From: Ignavibacteria bacterium RIFOXYB12_FULL_35_14
Lineage (GTDB): Bacteria; Bacteroidota; Ignavibacteria; Ignavibacteriales; Ignavibacteriaceae
Length of the DNA: 38,557 bases
Reading direction: 5' to 3'
Assembly: GCA_001803045.1 (NCBI GenBank)
Contig: MHAR01000087.1
Span: 1-38,557, forward strand
Shown here one piece after another: positions 1-7,687 of the stretch. The notes beneath the pieces are model-generated. The model was not told the DNA's origin. It saw nothing but the letters and a program-made list of their open reading frames with translations, and did not search any database. Made by a program: the position numbers and the translations under genes. Within the stretch, counting starts at the first letter, position 1. Each line of letters opens with the position of its first letter.

Positions 1-95
1 GTTTTTATTTTTAATTAGATGATTTATTTAAATCCAATATATCTAATTTGCAGAAAGGATGCCGCTGTTATTTTTTAAACATAATATCTTATTTT

Positions 96-175
96 TTGAC
101 AAAAACCAGATCTACCTGATAATTTATTTATCAAGAACCGATAATTATAAACTCCAAATTGATTTTTTATGTTTG
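96..175 (+). promoter_or_regulatory. Possible promoter region of the amidotransferase gene
   Basis: Two alternatives are visible upstream of the ATG at 195. TTGACA (96-101) lies 16 bases before GATAAT (118-123), a sigma70-like pair. TATGTTTG (168-175) matches the Bacteroidota -7 word TAnnTTTG, but no good -33 TTTG lies about 20 bases upstream. Neither can be preferred from sequence alone. Confidence 0.35.
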
Positions 176-194
176 ATTAAACAAAATTGCATAA

Positions 195-1013
195 ATGAAA
201 AACATTAAAGCAGCCCTAATTGATCTTTACAATAACGAAGAAAATCTCGGCATTAGTGCAATTCAAAGATTGCTTGCTGAGTTTGATGGGAAAGTGAACG
301 GGCAACCGCTCTCTTATCAAACTTTTGAAACACGTTACAAAGCAGAAATTCCCGACTTATCTTACGACATTTATATTTCTTCTGGCGGACCCGGAAGTCC
401 TTTTGAAGGCGAAGGAACACACTGGGAGAAAAAATATTTTAATCTGTTAGAAAAGATTTGGAACAACAATCAGAAAAATGAAAAGAAGAAATATATTTTC
501 TTTATTTGCCATTCATTCCAGTTGATGGCAAGGTTTTATAATCTCGGCGAGGTTACAAAAAGAAATGCTCGATCATTTGGAATTTTTCCCGTTCACAAAA
601 CAGAGAAAGGAATGAATGATCCAATATTAAAGAATTTGCCCGAACCATTCTTTGCTGCGGATTTCAGATGGTGGCAGGTAACTCAGCCCAACAAAAAAAT
701 ATTTAATGAGCTTGGTGCAGAAATTTTAGCATTAGAAAAAATTCGTCCGCATGTCGATTTTGAAAGAGCAATAATGGCAGTTAGAATTTCACCTGAGATT
801 GTCGGTGTGCAATTTCATCCCGAAGCTCATCCTGAAGGAATGCGTTATCATTATCAAAAGGAAAAGATAAAACAAAAGGTGATAGAAGATCATGGTGAAC
901 ATAAGTATGAAGATATTCTTGAAAAGCTTGAAGATCCAGAAAAGGTTGCATTAACACAAAAAGAGGTTTTGCCAAAATTTTTAGAACAAGCAGTACGAAA
1001 CTTCAGAGGTTAG
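195..1013 (+). CDS. Class I glutamine amidotransferase-like protein
   Basis: A 272-residue protein with the flavodoxin-like layout of class I glutamine amidotransferases. SSGGPGSP (62-69) is the usual loop after the first strands. The putative nucleophile is Cys105 in FFICHSFQL, and His208/Glu210 in VQFHPEAHPEG complete a Cys-His-Glu triad. The nucleophile elbow is unusual: the family normally has G-x-C-x-G, and here it reads I-C-H-S. No synthetase domain is fused and no partner enzyme lies alongside, so the substrate is unknown; in family terms it would release ammonia from glutamine or hydrolyse a gamma-glutamyl compound in the cytoplasm. The ATG at 195 gives a natural N-terminus (MKNIKAALIDLYNN). 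The gene stands alone and is convergent with the redox operon. The fold is fairly certain; the activity is not. Confidence 0.85.
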   Translation: MKNIKAALIDLYNNEENLGISAIQRLLAEFDGKVNGQPLSYQTFETRYKAEIPDLSYDIYISSGGPGSPFEGEGTHWEKKYFNLLEKIWNNNQKNEKKKYIFFICHSFQLMARFYNLGEVTKRNARSFGIFPVHKTEKGMNDPILKNLPEPFFAADFRWWQVTQPNKKIFNELGAEILALEKIRPHVDFERAIMAVRISPEIVGVQFHPEAHPEGMRYHYQKEKIKQKVIEDHGEHKYEDILEKLEDPEKVALTQKEVLPKFLEQAVRNFRG

Positions 1014-1053
1014 CAGACCTTTGATGCCCAGAAACCTCATAGGTTTGTAAAAA

Positions 1054-1203
1054 CTATCTTACAAAAAACTCAGCTACAACTTTACTTGGTGGTTGCTTTC
1101 CCATAAACCTAGTTTCTTGACGAAATAACTTAGACATGAGCAACTGGGTTTGCCTATCCGACTCTCTTGTCACTGAATGGTCCGTAACAACCGTGCTGTA
1201 CAG
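1054..1203 (-). pseudogene. Coding remnant echoing the C-terminus of the neighbouring response regulator
   Basis: On the minus strand an open frame runs from 1203 to a TAG at 1054-1056 and ends in GKQPPSKVVAEFFVR. The adjacent regulator gene (stop at 1365-1367) ends in WQKVVAEFFIR. Across the shared 10 codons the base differences are synonymous or conservative (GCA/GCT for Ala, GTC/GTA and GTA/GTT for Val, ATA/GTA for Ile/Val), as expected of related coding sequence. Upstream of this stretch the similarity stops. In both copies an AAACCTnnnAGGTTT hairpin lies just beyond the stop codon (1032-1046 and 1339-1353). It may be a decayed paralogue or a dispersed 3'-end cassette. There is no convincing start; an internal ATG at 1135-1137 would give 27 residues. 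Confidence 0.4.
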
Positions 1204-1233
1204 CTATACAATATTACATGGTTGTTTAGAAAA

Positions 1234-1299
1234 ATGTAGGGATCGATCTCCTGATCGATCCGCAGATAGGCGGAACAAGCAGGAGCTTGTTCCCTACAT
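1234..1299. repeat. Cloverleaf-shaped palindromic element (REP-like)
   Basis: These 66 bases fold with no unpaired base at the junction. The closing stem is 1234-1240 with 1293-1299 (7 bp). Arm 1 is GATCGATC 1241-1248 with 1253-1260, loop TCCT. The middle arm is CGC 1261-1263 with GCG 1270-1272, loop AGATAG. Arm 3 is GAACAAGC 1273-1280 with GCTTGTTC 1285-1292, loop AGGA. The loops of the two long arms are complementary (TCCT/AGGA). It lacks tRNA hallmarks. It sits between convergent genes, the typical place for REP-type extragenic repeats. Confidence 0.7.
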
Positions 1300-1307
1300 C
1301 ATTTAAT

Positions 1308-1353
1308 CCTCCGAGGTTTGCAAAACTTTAGAGCTCCAAAACCTTGGAGGTTT
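1308..1353. repeat. Inverted repeat just beyond the regulator stop codon
   Basis: CCTCCGAGGTTTG (1308-1320) pairs with CAAAACCTTGGAGG (1337-1350) apart from one mismatch and one bulge. Nested in the right arm is AAACCT-TGG-AGGTTT (1339-1353). A similar AAACCT-CAT-AGGTTT hairpin lies at 1032-1046. No T tract follows on either strand, so a classical intrinsic terminator is not shown, although it could protect the 3' end of the minus-strand operon mRNA. Confidence 0.5.
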
Positions 1354-1364
1354 ATCTCCCACGA

Positions 1365-2528
1365 CTATCTTATAAAAAACTCTGCGACTACTTTTTGCCA
1401 GTTTACATCATTTAGTTTTTCAAGCTGCCCGATGTACAACTGTCCTTCTTCAACATACTCGCCCTCCTGTTTTTCAGATTTCAGAATATCTTTCATCAGC
1501 ACTTTGAACTTTTCAATATCATCCTGAAATAGAGCTACAGCAGATTTCCCGATAGCCATACCTTTAATTTCGTTATCTAGGTTATCGGTATCGAGGGCGC
1601 AAATCCAATTTCTTTCATATGGAGTAACATCAAGCGCGGCAAGGTTTTCTTTAAGCAAAGTATTTATCTGCGAAACTTTTCCACTTACAGGTGAATTAAA
1701 TGTTATGTTTCTATTTCCTTGCTTAACGGTAAACAAAGGCTGACCGGCTTTTACATTCATACCAAGATTTGGAAGCTCAATCGAAGCGACTCTGCCAATT
1801 AATTTTTTAGCAAGGTCATCTATTCCAATCTTTCCTATTCCTTCCTGGTTCATGCTAACCCAAGTATGATTGTTAGAAATAAAAACTCCTCCGGGGATTG
1901 AAAACTCACCTTTAATAAAATCACCTGAAGCAGGAACATGAGTGATATGAACTTTTGGCTTCAGTTGCTTCTGAATTTTATCCTGTCGTTTGATCAGTGT
2001 TTTCTTCACAAAGTCAAGAAGTTCATCTTCGGTAAATGGTTTTTGAACATAATCCATTGCTCCGTATTTCATTGTTTCAACAGCAGTTTCCACCGAAGCA
2101 TAACCCGTAATAATAATAACATCAATATCCGGACGCATATGTTTAACGGATTTGGTCACTTCAACTCCATCCATCATAGGCATTTTAAGATCCGTAAAAA
2201 CAAAATCATAATGATGTTTTTGAATCATACCAAGTGCTTCCTGCCCTGTTTCAACTGTATCGACTGAGTAACCATCAAGCACGAGAATTTTTCTGAAGCT
2301 GCCAAGAATAACTTCCTCGTCATCAACACAAAGAATTTTGGCTTTTGGATTAGGAACTTCAGCACGCTTTAGTGTTTTTGCTTCATTTGTAAAATCCAGC
2401 CTAAGGCTTTCCTGCAATACAATTTCACGTTCTTTCTTTAGCTTCTTTTCAGTTAAACGCTTGCTAATCATCCGGATCAAGATATCAGCAATAATGAATA
2501 CAATTACAGCAAGTATGAATAAAGCCAT
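1365..2528 (-). CDS. Membrane-anchored response regulator with GcvH-like output domain
   Basis: A 387-residue protein with an N-terminal membrane segment (about 3-19), a basic linker and a receiver domain at about 64-178. The receiver has acidic residues at 69-71, phospho-acceptor Asp113 (TDLKMPMMDG), Thr141 and Lys163. Residues about 214-345 resemble the lipoyl-carrier protein GcvH: HTWVSMNQEGIGKIGIDDLA, a GRVASIELPNLG strand pair and SPVSGKV. The canonical lipoyl lysine is not clearly placed; Lys269 in FTVKQGNRN resembles the SVKA of GcvH but the hairpin is about three residues longer. There is no DNA-binding domain, so output is probably protein-protein. It is the last gene of the redox operon, with AGGAG about seven bases before the ATG. 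A membrane anchor on a response regulator is uncommon and would hold it near the kinase or the NrfD complex. Domain calls are firm; the role is inferred. Confidence 0.85.
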   Translation of the reverse strand: MALFILAVIVFIIADILIRMISKRLTEKKLKKEREIVLQESLRLDFTNEAKTLKRAEVPNPKAKILCVDDEEVILGSFRKILVLDGYSVDTVETGQEALGMIQKHHYDFVFTDLKMPMMDGVEVTKSVKHMRPDIDVIIITGYASVETAVETMKYGAMDYVQKPFTEDELLDFVKKTLIKRQDKIQKQLKPKVHITHVPASGDFIKGEFSIPGGVFISNNHTWVSMNQEGIGKIGIDDLAKKLIGRVASIELPNLGMNVKAGQPLFTVKQGNRNITFNSPVSGKVSQINTLLKENLAALDVTPYERNWICALDTDNLDNEIKGMAIGKSAVALFQDDIEKFKVLMKDILKSEKQEGEYVEEGQLYIGQLEKLNDVNWQKVVAEFFIR

Positions 2529-2580
2529 GACGTTTCTCCTAAAAAATTAATTTATTTTCAAACTTATAACAAGAATGATT

Positions 2581-3387
2581 TTATAATCTATCTGAACTAT
2601 ACGGAACTAAATTTTTTATTTCGTAACCAATGTCGTTAGGAATAACACGATAAATCCATCCCTCAAAGTATGGATCTTTCTCTATTAGGTTTAAATTTAA
2701 CTTAAGATTTTGATTTACTTCAATTATTCTACCTGATACGGGCGAAAGAATTTTATGTGTTCTATCGTCAGCCGATTTGACAGTAACACAACTAACTCCT
2801 TGAGCAATTTCTTCTTCTGCTGAAAGAAATTCTATTTCTTTTACCGACTCGATGGTCTTAAGAAAAAGATCGCACAAACCAATTAATACGCTGCCATCAA
2901 TCTCTTGAAGCATCCAACTTGTGTAACCCAAACGTAAATATTTTGCAGGACAAGAAACATAGAGAAGACTGTGTCCAATATTTTTTCGGGAAAGTTCTTC
3001 CTGTTTCTTTTTAATCTCCTGATATTTATTTGCTCGAAATACCGAACTGAGGAGTTCATCCACAGTAAAGGGTTTAGGAATAAAATCTACTGCGCCCTGG
3101 TAAAGCGAATTGACTGCATTTTCAACCGTTGAGTAACCTGTCATCATTATTAAAGCGCTGTCAATATTTTTATTTTGAAGTTGATCAAGAATTTGAAAGC
3201 CGTCGCCGTCAGGCATCATTATATCGCAAACAACAATCGAGTAATAATTTTTTGAGATTTTTTCAATGGCGGTCTTAACAGTTAAAGCAGCATCAACAGT
3301 ATAATTTTCAAGTTTACAAATTTTAACGACTGCATCAATAATCACCTGCTCATCGTCAATAACCAATATGTCTGATGGATTGCTCAT
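2581..3387 (-). CDS. Response regulator with GcvH-like output domain
   Basis: A 268-residue soluble protein. Residues 5-122 form a receiver domain with acidic residues at 11-13, phospho-acceptor Asp55 (VVCDIMMPDGDG), Thr83 and Lys105. Residues about 144-255 form a second, more diverged GcvH-like domain (LRLGYTSWMLQEIDGSVLIG, then TVKSADDRT and SPVSGRIIEVN) ending in a GWIYRV strand like the GWI(F/Y) of H-protein. As in the neighbouring regulator, a VK precedes a lengthened hairpin, so lipoylation is uncertain. There is no HTH or enzymatic output. It starts nine bases after the kinase stop and is followed after 52 bases by the membrane-anchored paralogue, so the kinase very likely feeds both. 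It lacks the membrane anchor of that paralogue. Confidence 0.85.
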   Translation of the reverse strand: MSNPSDILVIDDEQVIIDAVVKICKLENYTVDAALTVKTAIEKISKNYYSIVVCDIMMPDGDGFQILDQLQNKNIDSALIMMTGYSTVENAVNSLYQGAVDFIPKPFTVDELLSSVFRANKYQEIKKKQEELSRKNIGHSLLYVSCPAKYLRLGYTSWMLQEIDGSVLIGLCDLFLKTIESVKEIEFLSAEEEIAQGVSCVTVKSADDRTHKILSPVSGRIIEVNQNLKLNLNLIEKDPYFEGWIYRVIPNDIGYEIKNLVPYSSDRL

Positions 3388-3396
3388 AAATTTAAC

Positions 3397-5265
3397 TTAC
3401 TTCTGAGGAGTAAGCGGAAGCCGAATAATAAAATTAGTACCTTTTCCTTCTTCGCTCTCAACGGTTATAGTTCCATTATGATTATCAATTATTCCCCAGA
3501 TGACAGCTAAGCCAAGTCCGGTTCCTTTTTGTCCTTTAGTAGAGAAAAATGGTTCAAAAATTTTGGGAAGATCATCTTTGGTGATACCGCAGCCCGTGTC
3601 GGATATTTTTATCTCTATAAACTCTTTTAAACCGGCGGAGTCAACAAAATCCCACTTTTCCCAATTACTGTTTTCGGAAGAACAAACTTCGTACACACCC
3701 TGCCCGCTTATTTCAAACGACAGAACAGGTGCAGCGCATTGAGGACAGAGTTTATCTTGCTGAACAATGGAACTATTACAATCCGGGCAAACAAATTTTG
3801 CTTCGGTGCTAACATCAAAACCAAGGTCAAAATGATTTCGATGTTTTCCGTAAACAGGATCGAGATGAACTATTCCTTCTTTACCATTTGAAACAACTTT
3901 CACTTTCAATGCCGGAAGTCCGTCAATCTTAAATTCGTTATCAATAAGGCTATGGCGTTTTGGGCAGGCAGCTTTTTTTATTTGAGCAACTCCAAAAGGT
4001 GAAAGCGATATTTGTTTTGTTATTACTGTAATCGTTCCACCATCTTTACTTATGGCATCCGATGCATTAACAAAAAGATTTATGAATACTTGCTGCATCT
4101 GGTTTGAATCTACAGTTATTCTGGGAAGATTATTTTCCGACTGCTTAACAATTTTTATTTTTTTAATCGATAATTGCTTTTCAATTACGCCGATTGATTT
4201 TTCAATTATTTCATTTATGTCTGCAATGCTTTTCTTCGGAACGGACTGACGGGCAAAATCTAACAAGCTTTTTACAATTTCTCTGCTGCGTAAAGTTTCT
4301 CTAACAATTACCTTCAGATCTTCCTGCAATTCGGGATTGTCTTTTGTCCTCTTGAGCAAAAAGCTGCTGTATGTTAAAACACCTGTAAGCGGATTATTAA
4401 TTTCATGCGCAACACCTGCAGCTAATCTTCCGAGTGAAGCCATTTTATCCGATTGAAAAAGCTGCATACGTGCTTCGGACAATTTCTTCGTCATATTATT
4501 AAATGATTCACCGAGCTTTCCAATTTCATTATCGCCAAGATCTTTAATTGCATAATTTAAATTGCCCTGGCTAACTTGTTGAGTTGCATTTAGTAAATCA
4601 TGAACGGGATTTGAAACCCAGTGCCTAACAAAGAATGCAATTAATAATCCAACAGCAATAATCGCAATGATTGCGAAAATTACTATCTCCCATTCTCGTG
4701 TAACGATTGCTTTATCAATCTCTGCAAGTGAAATTGAAACATCCAGAACACCAAGAACTTTTTGATTTTGTGGGTGCGCATGACAGTCAGCATTCCAGCA
4801 GGATTTTTCGTTATAGATTGGAGTAATAATTCCGATTAAACGGTTAGAATCCGGATGTACCCTAAATATTCGGGTCCTTTCAGTGATAGAGATATGTTCA
4901 AGCGGTTTATCTTCGGCGTGGCAAGCGTAGCAGCTTTCAGCTTGCTTATCAACCATTTTATTAATATTAATAGAATCGGAAGAGTAAATAATCTCACCGT
5001 CTTTATTAATGATCCTTACATCTCTTATTTGCGGCTGCGTACCAATTGAATTAATTGTCTGCTGAATGCGATCTCTTTGATTAAGCATCATATCAAAGCG
5101 CGTGCTGGAGATAACCGTTTCACCAAGCTGATTTGCATGTCTTTCAACTTCGGAGATGGAACTGCTGCTTTGCGATTTTACATTGAAGTAGGCATACACG
5201 CCAATTATTACAAGCGATGTTAACGCAACAACAAATATTAAACGGAATCCTATTTTTTTAAACAT
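3397..5265 (-). CDS. Haem-binding sensor histidine kinase with zinc ribbon inserted in the ATPase domain
   Basis: A 622-residue inner-membrane kinase. Membrane segments at about 8-26 and 191-213 enclose a periplasmic sensor with CYACH (112-116) and a C-x4-CH motif (156-162), consistent with covalent c-type haem. A HAMP linker (about 214-266) leads to HisKA with phospho-acceptor His287 (GVAHEINNPLTG), an N box near 397-403, G1 DTGCG (556-560) and G2 GTGLGLA (582-588). Between the N-box strand pair and G1, residues about 419-550 are an insertion. It has CPKRH (434-438) and a CPDC...CPQC zinc ribbon (Cys493, 496, 507, 510). The sensor may read redox state, NO or oxygen. Its position after the cytochrome gene and before two regulators suggests it monitors or controls that electron-transfer complex. 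Confidence 0.9.
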   Translation of the reverse strand: MFKKIGFRLIFVVALTSLVIIGVYAYFNVKSQSSSSISEVERHANQLGETVISSTRFDMMLNQRDRIQQTINSIGTQPQIRDVRIINKDGEIIYSSDSININKMVDKQAESCYACHAEDKPLEHISITERTRIFRVHPDSNRLIGIITPIYNEKSCWNADCHAHPQNQKVLGVLDVSISLAEIDKAIVTREWEIVIFAIIAIIAVGLLIAFFVRHWVSNPVHDLLNATQQVSQGNLNYAIKDLGDNEIGKLGESFNNMTKKLSEARMQLFQSDKMASLGRLAAGVAHEINNPLTGVLTYSSFLLKRTKDNPELQEDLKVIVRETLRSREIVKSLLDFARQSVPKKSIADINEIIEKSIGVIEKQLSIKKIKIVKQSENNLPRITVDSNQMQQVFINLFVNASDAISKDGGTITVITKQISLSPFGVAQIKKAACPKRHSLIDNEFKIDGLPALKVKVVSNGKEGIVHLDPVYGKHRNHFDLGFDVSTEAKFVCPDCNSSIVQQDKLCPQCAAPVLSFEISGQGVYEVCSSENSNWEKWDFVDSAGLKEFIEIKISDTGCGITKDDLPKIFEPFFSTKGQKGTGLGLAVIWGIIDNHNGTITVESEEGKGTNFIIRLPLTPQK

Positions 5266-5300
5266 CTTGTTATACTATTCTTCATCTGCTTCTAAATTAA

Positions 5301-6443
5301 TTATTTGCGAACTAACTTGCCCGGTTTAAGTTTCGGATAAACATAGTCTTCATGACAATTTGTGCAGCTTGGTTCTTCTGAATAATTATTTTCCGCATGA
5401 CAATCTTCACAACTAAGTTCTAAATGTGTCTCATCAAGCTGCAAGCCTGTTACCGAATGTTTAAATGTTTCATTGTTCCATCCATGATGACAGCTTAAAC
5501 ATTTATTATCAGCTTTCTTGTACGGAAGTTTTGATCCATGGCAATTTGTACAAGATAATTTTGAGTGATACTTGCCCAATGCCCAGCCGGTTCTCTTCAC
5601 ATGATCAAATGGTTCAACTACTTTATCGCTATGGCATTGGGTACAAGACTCATTTTTACTGTGACAGCTTATACAATTTTTATGCTGCTCCTCAAATGTT
5701 TTTTTAGTGCTGACTAATTTCGGCTTTGCATCCGTTTTCTTATTCACGTCATGGCATTTTGTACAGCTTTCCTGCTTATGACAGCTTGCACAGCTTAATC
5801 CAAATTTATTTGTGTGATCATCATGATAAAATGTAACAATTTTTCCTTTATCAGAATTAGTTTGATAAGTGATAAAAGTTGGTTCTGATATTACCGGATG
5901 TTCCTTACCTGCAAATTTTTTCTTAACATCCTCATGTTTGGCCTCTTTCAAATTCTTTTTTAATGTATGGCATGAATTGCATCCGGTTTCATGGCTCCAT
6001 TCACGATGACAATCCATGCATTGCCTGTGATATGCACCCTTCAGATCAGGAAGGCTGACATCTTCCCGCTTTCTTGCTGTTTCATGACAACTATTACATT
6101 GCAAAATTGGTCCCGAAGTGTTGAAATGATGACAATTTTCGCAGCCGCCGGACATAACGGACATTTGAGCATGAATTTTATGTGAAAAGTAAACGGGTCC
6201 GTATCTATCACTTATTTGATTAATAACAATAAGTTCAGGAGTCTGTTCGGGTTTCTGATAAACTGTTGAAATTTTTTCACGAGGGCAAAGTATCAAACAA
6301 GGTTCATCTTTTGTAGGAACATCGCAAATATGACAAGTTTTGCAACTGATGTTCAACTTCGAGTGATTTTTGCCAGGGCTTTGCTGTGCTTCAATCCCAA
6401 CTGTTAAAATTAATGTTAATACAATAACTAAAATCTTTTTCAC
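5301..6443 (-). CDS. Secreted multihaem cytochrome c, 13 CxxCH motifs
   Basis: A 380-residue protein with a Sec signal peptide (MKKILVIVLTLILTVGIEAQ). I count 13 CxxCH haem sites: CKTCH, CENCH, CNSCH, CMDCH, CNSCH, CASCH, CTKCH, CISCH, CTQCH, CTNCH, CLSCH, CEDCH and CTNCH. An extra cysteine pair (CDVPTKDEPC) follows the first site. Many upstream histidines could be distal ligands. It should be periplasmic and carry electrons to or from the NrfD/ferredoxin subunits encoded just upstream; the start overlaps the NrfD stop by four bases (ATGA type), so translation is probably coupled. Composition recalls Hmc, Qrc or Geobacter Cbc-type complexes, but the exact partner or terminal acceptor cannot be read from the sequence. 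No nitrite-reductase-like CxxCK is present. Confidence 0.9.
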   Translation of the reverse strand: MKKILVIVLTLILTVGIEAQQSPGKNHSKLNISCKTCHICDVPTKDEPCLILCPREKISTVYQKPEQTPELIVINQISDRYGPVYFSHKIHAQMSVMSGGCENCHHFNTSGPILQCNSCHETARKREDVSLPDLKGAYHRQCMDCHREWSHETGCNSCHTLKKNLKEAKHEDVKKKFAGKEHPVISEPTFITYQTNSDKGKIVTFYHDDHTNKFGLSCASCHKQESCTKCHDVNKKTDAKPKLVSTKKTFEEQHKNCISCHSKNESCTQCHSDKVVEPFDHVKRTGWALGKYHSKLSCTNCHGSKLPYKKADNKCLSCHHGWNNETFKHSVTGLQLDETHLELSCEDCHAENNYSEEPSCTNCHEDYVYPKLKPGKLVRK

Positions 6444-7687
6444 TTTTCCACCCCTCTGATTGCGTATTTAGTGGGTTGGGCAGTTTGTTTACCAGGCAAG
6501 CTTATCACAGGAAAATTCATAATAATAAATCTGTATGCCAGTACTAACATTGCAGTAAATCCAACTGTTACTGAAATTTCACCAAACGAGGGGAAATAAC
6601 TTGTGGTTGAATACGGTGGATTGTAAGCAACAACAAAATTGTTAATTCGGTTTAACAATACTCCAATTACAACAAGTGCAGATGCCGTAAAAAGCAACGG
6701 GGGTGATTTCAAAACTTTTGGCGATAAAAACATTCTCAAAGGAATTATTACTCCAAATAGAATTTCTATTGTGAACATTACACTTGCGGTATTAAATTCT
6801 CCAAGATACACAAACGTTTCGCGGATGAACATATCGCCAATTTTAAATGCGAGGTAAATTCCAAGCAAAGGAGCAATCATTGATCCTAATCTAGAAAGAA
6901 TGTGCATTTCAGGTTTTAATTTTAGAGAATGTGATGCTATGAGAGATTCAAAAATCACCATTGGAAATCCAACAGACACTGCGGATAATAAAAATAACAA
7001 TGGGAGAACAGGAGTTTGCCAAAGCGGATGCATCTTGGGTCCGGCAATAATCATTAAAGTACCGAGTGATGATTGATGAAGAGTTGAGAGAACAACTCCA
7101 GCAATAATAAATATGAACATTGTTTTTGAAAGTCCGCGATCAAGCAATCTTAAAATTTTGTCAACAAGTTTGTTTAACCTGGAAAGGATTCCCGGCAAAT
7201 TAACTTTACCAATAAATCTTTCCGTAAAAATGGGAAGAAATTCGATGTAGAGAACAGTCATATAAATCATAACACAAATACCGACTTCAAACAAAGCTGA
7301 GTTACCGTTCCACATAATGAGTGGATGCCAGATGAGGTACCATCTTCCGATATCAACAAAAACTCCCACAGCAACAAAAGTGTAGCCAAGCATAGCTGTT
7401 AACAATGCAGGGCGTACAATGGCGTGATATTCTTCTCTGTGCATTACATGGCCGAGAGCGGCAGTTGTAAATCCACCAGCAGCAAGTGCAACACCTGCAG
7501 CAACATCAACTCCAATCCACAATCCCCACGGATACTGATTGTTAAGATTTGTAACCGCGCCAAGTCCGAAGAAAAATCTTCCCATTAAAAATACCAAACC
7601 ATTGAGTGCAATAATGATAAGTGCAATTACACCTGGAGTAAAAAATTTATGTTTAATTGGAACGGGATTAACTAATTCGTAGTTCAT
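6440..7687 (-). CDS. NrfD/PsrC-family quinone-interacting membrane subunit
   Basis: A 415-residue polytopic protein with about ten hydrophobic segments and the NrfD-family pattern: a first helix ending near LMGRFFFGLGAVTNLNNQYP, then WGLWIGVDVAAGVALAAGG, GRWYLIWHPL and a long C-terminal half as in HmcC or HybB-type subunits. Members exchange electrons with menaquinone through a partner ferredoxin and carry no cofactor of their own. The start overlaps the ferredoxin stop by four bases and the stop overlaps the cytochrome start by four bases, so the three subunits are made from one coupled mRNA. Direction of electron flow (quinol oxidation or quinone reduction) is unknown. Confidence 0.92.
   Translation of the reverse strand: MNYELVNPVPIKHKFFTPGVIALIIIALNGLVFLMGRFFFGLGAVTNLNNQYPWGLWIGVDVAAGVALAAGGFTTAALGHVMHREEYHAIVRPALLTAMLGYTFVAVGVFVDIGRWYLIWHPLIMWNGNSALFEVGICVMIYMTVLYIEFLPIFTERFIGKVNLPGILSRLNKLVDKILRLLDRGLSKTMFIFIIAGVVLSTLHQSSLGTLMIIAGPKMHPLWQTPVLPLLFLLSAVSVGFPMVIFESLIASHSLKLKPEMHILSRLGSMIAPLLGIYLAFKIGDMFIRETFVYLGEFNTASVMFTIEILFGVIIPLRMFLSPKVLKSPPLLFTASALVVIGVLLNRINNFVVAYNPPYSTTSYFPSFGEISVTVGFTAMLVLAYRFIIMNFPVISLPGKQTAQPTKYAIRGVEK

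Noticed and set aside
1234-1299. tRNA-like cloverleaf
   Set aside because: The outline resembles a tRNA but there is no anticodon loop of seven bases, no TTCRA loop, no variable arm spacing and no CCA end.
1308-1353. Classical intrinsic terminator for the redox operon
   Set aside because: The stem is good but no T-rich tract follows on the transcribed strand, so it is listed as a repeat.
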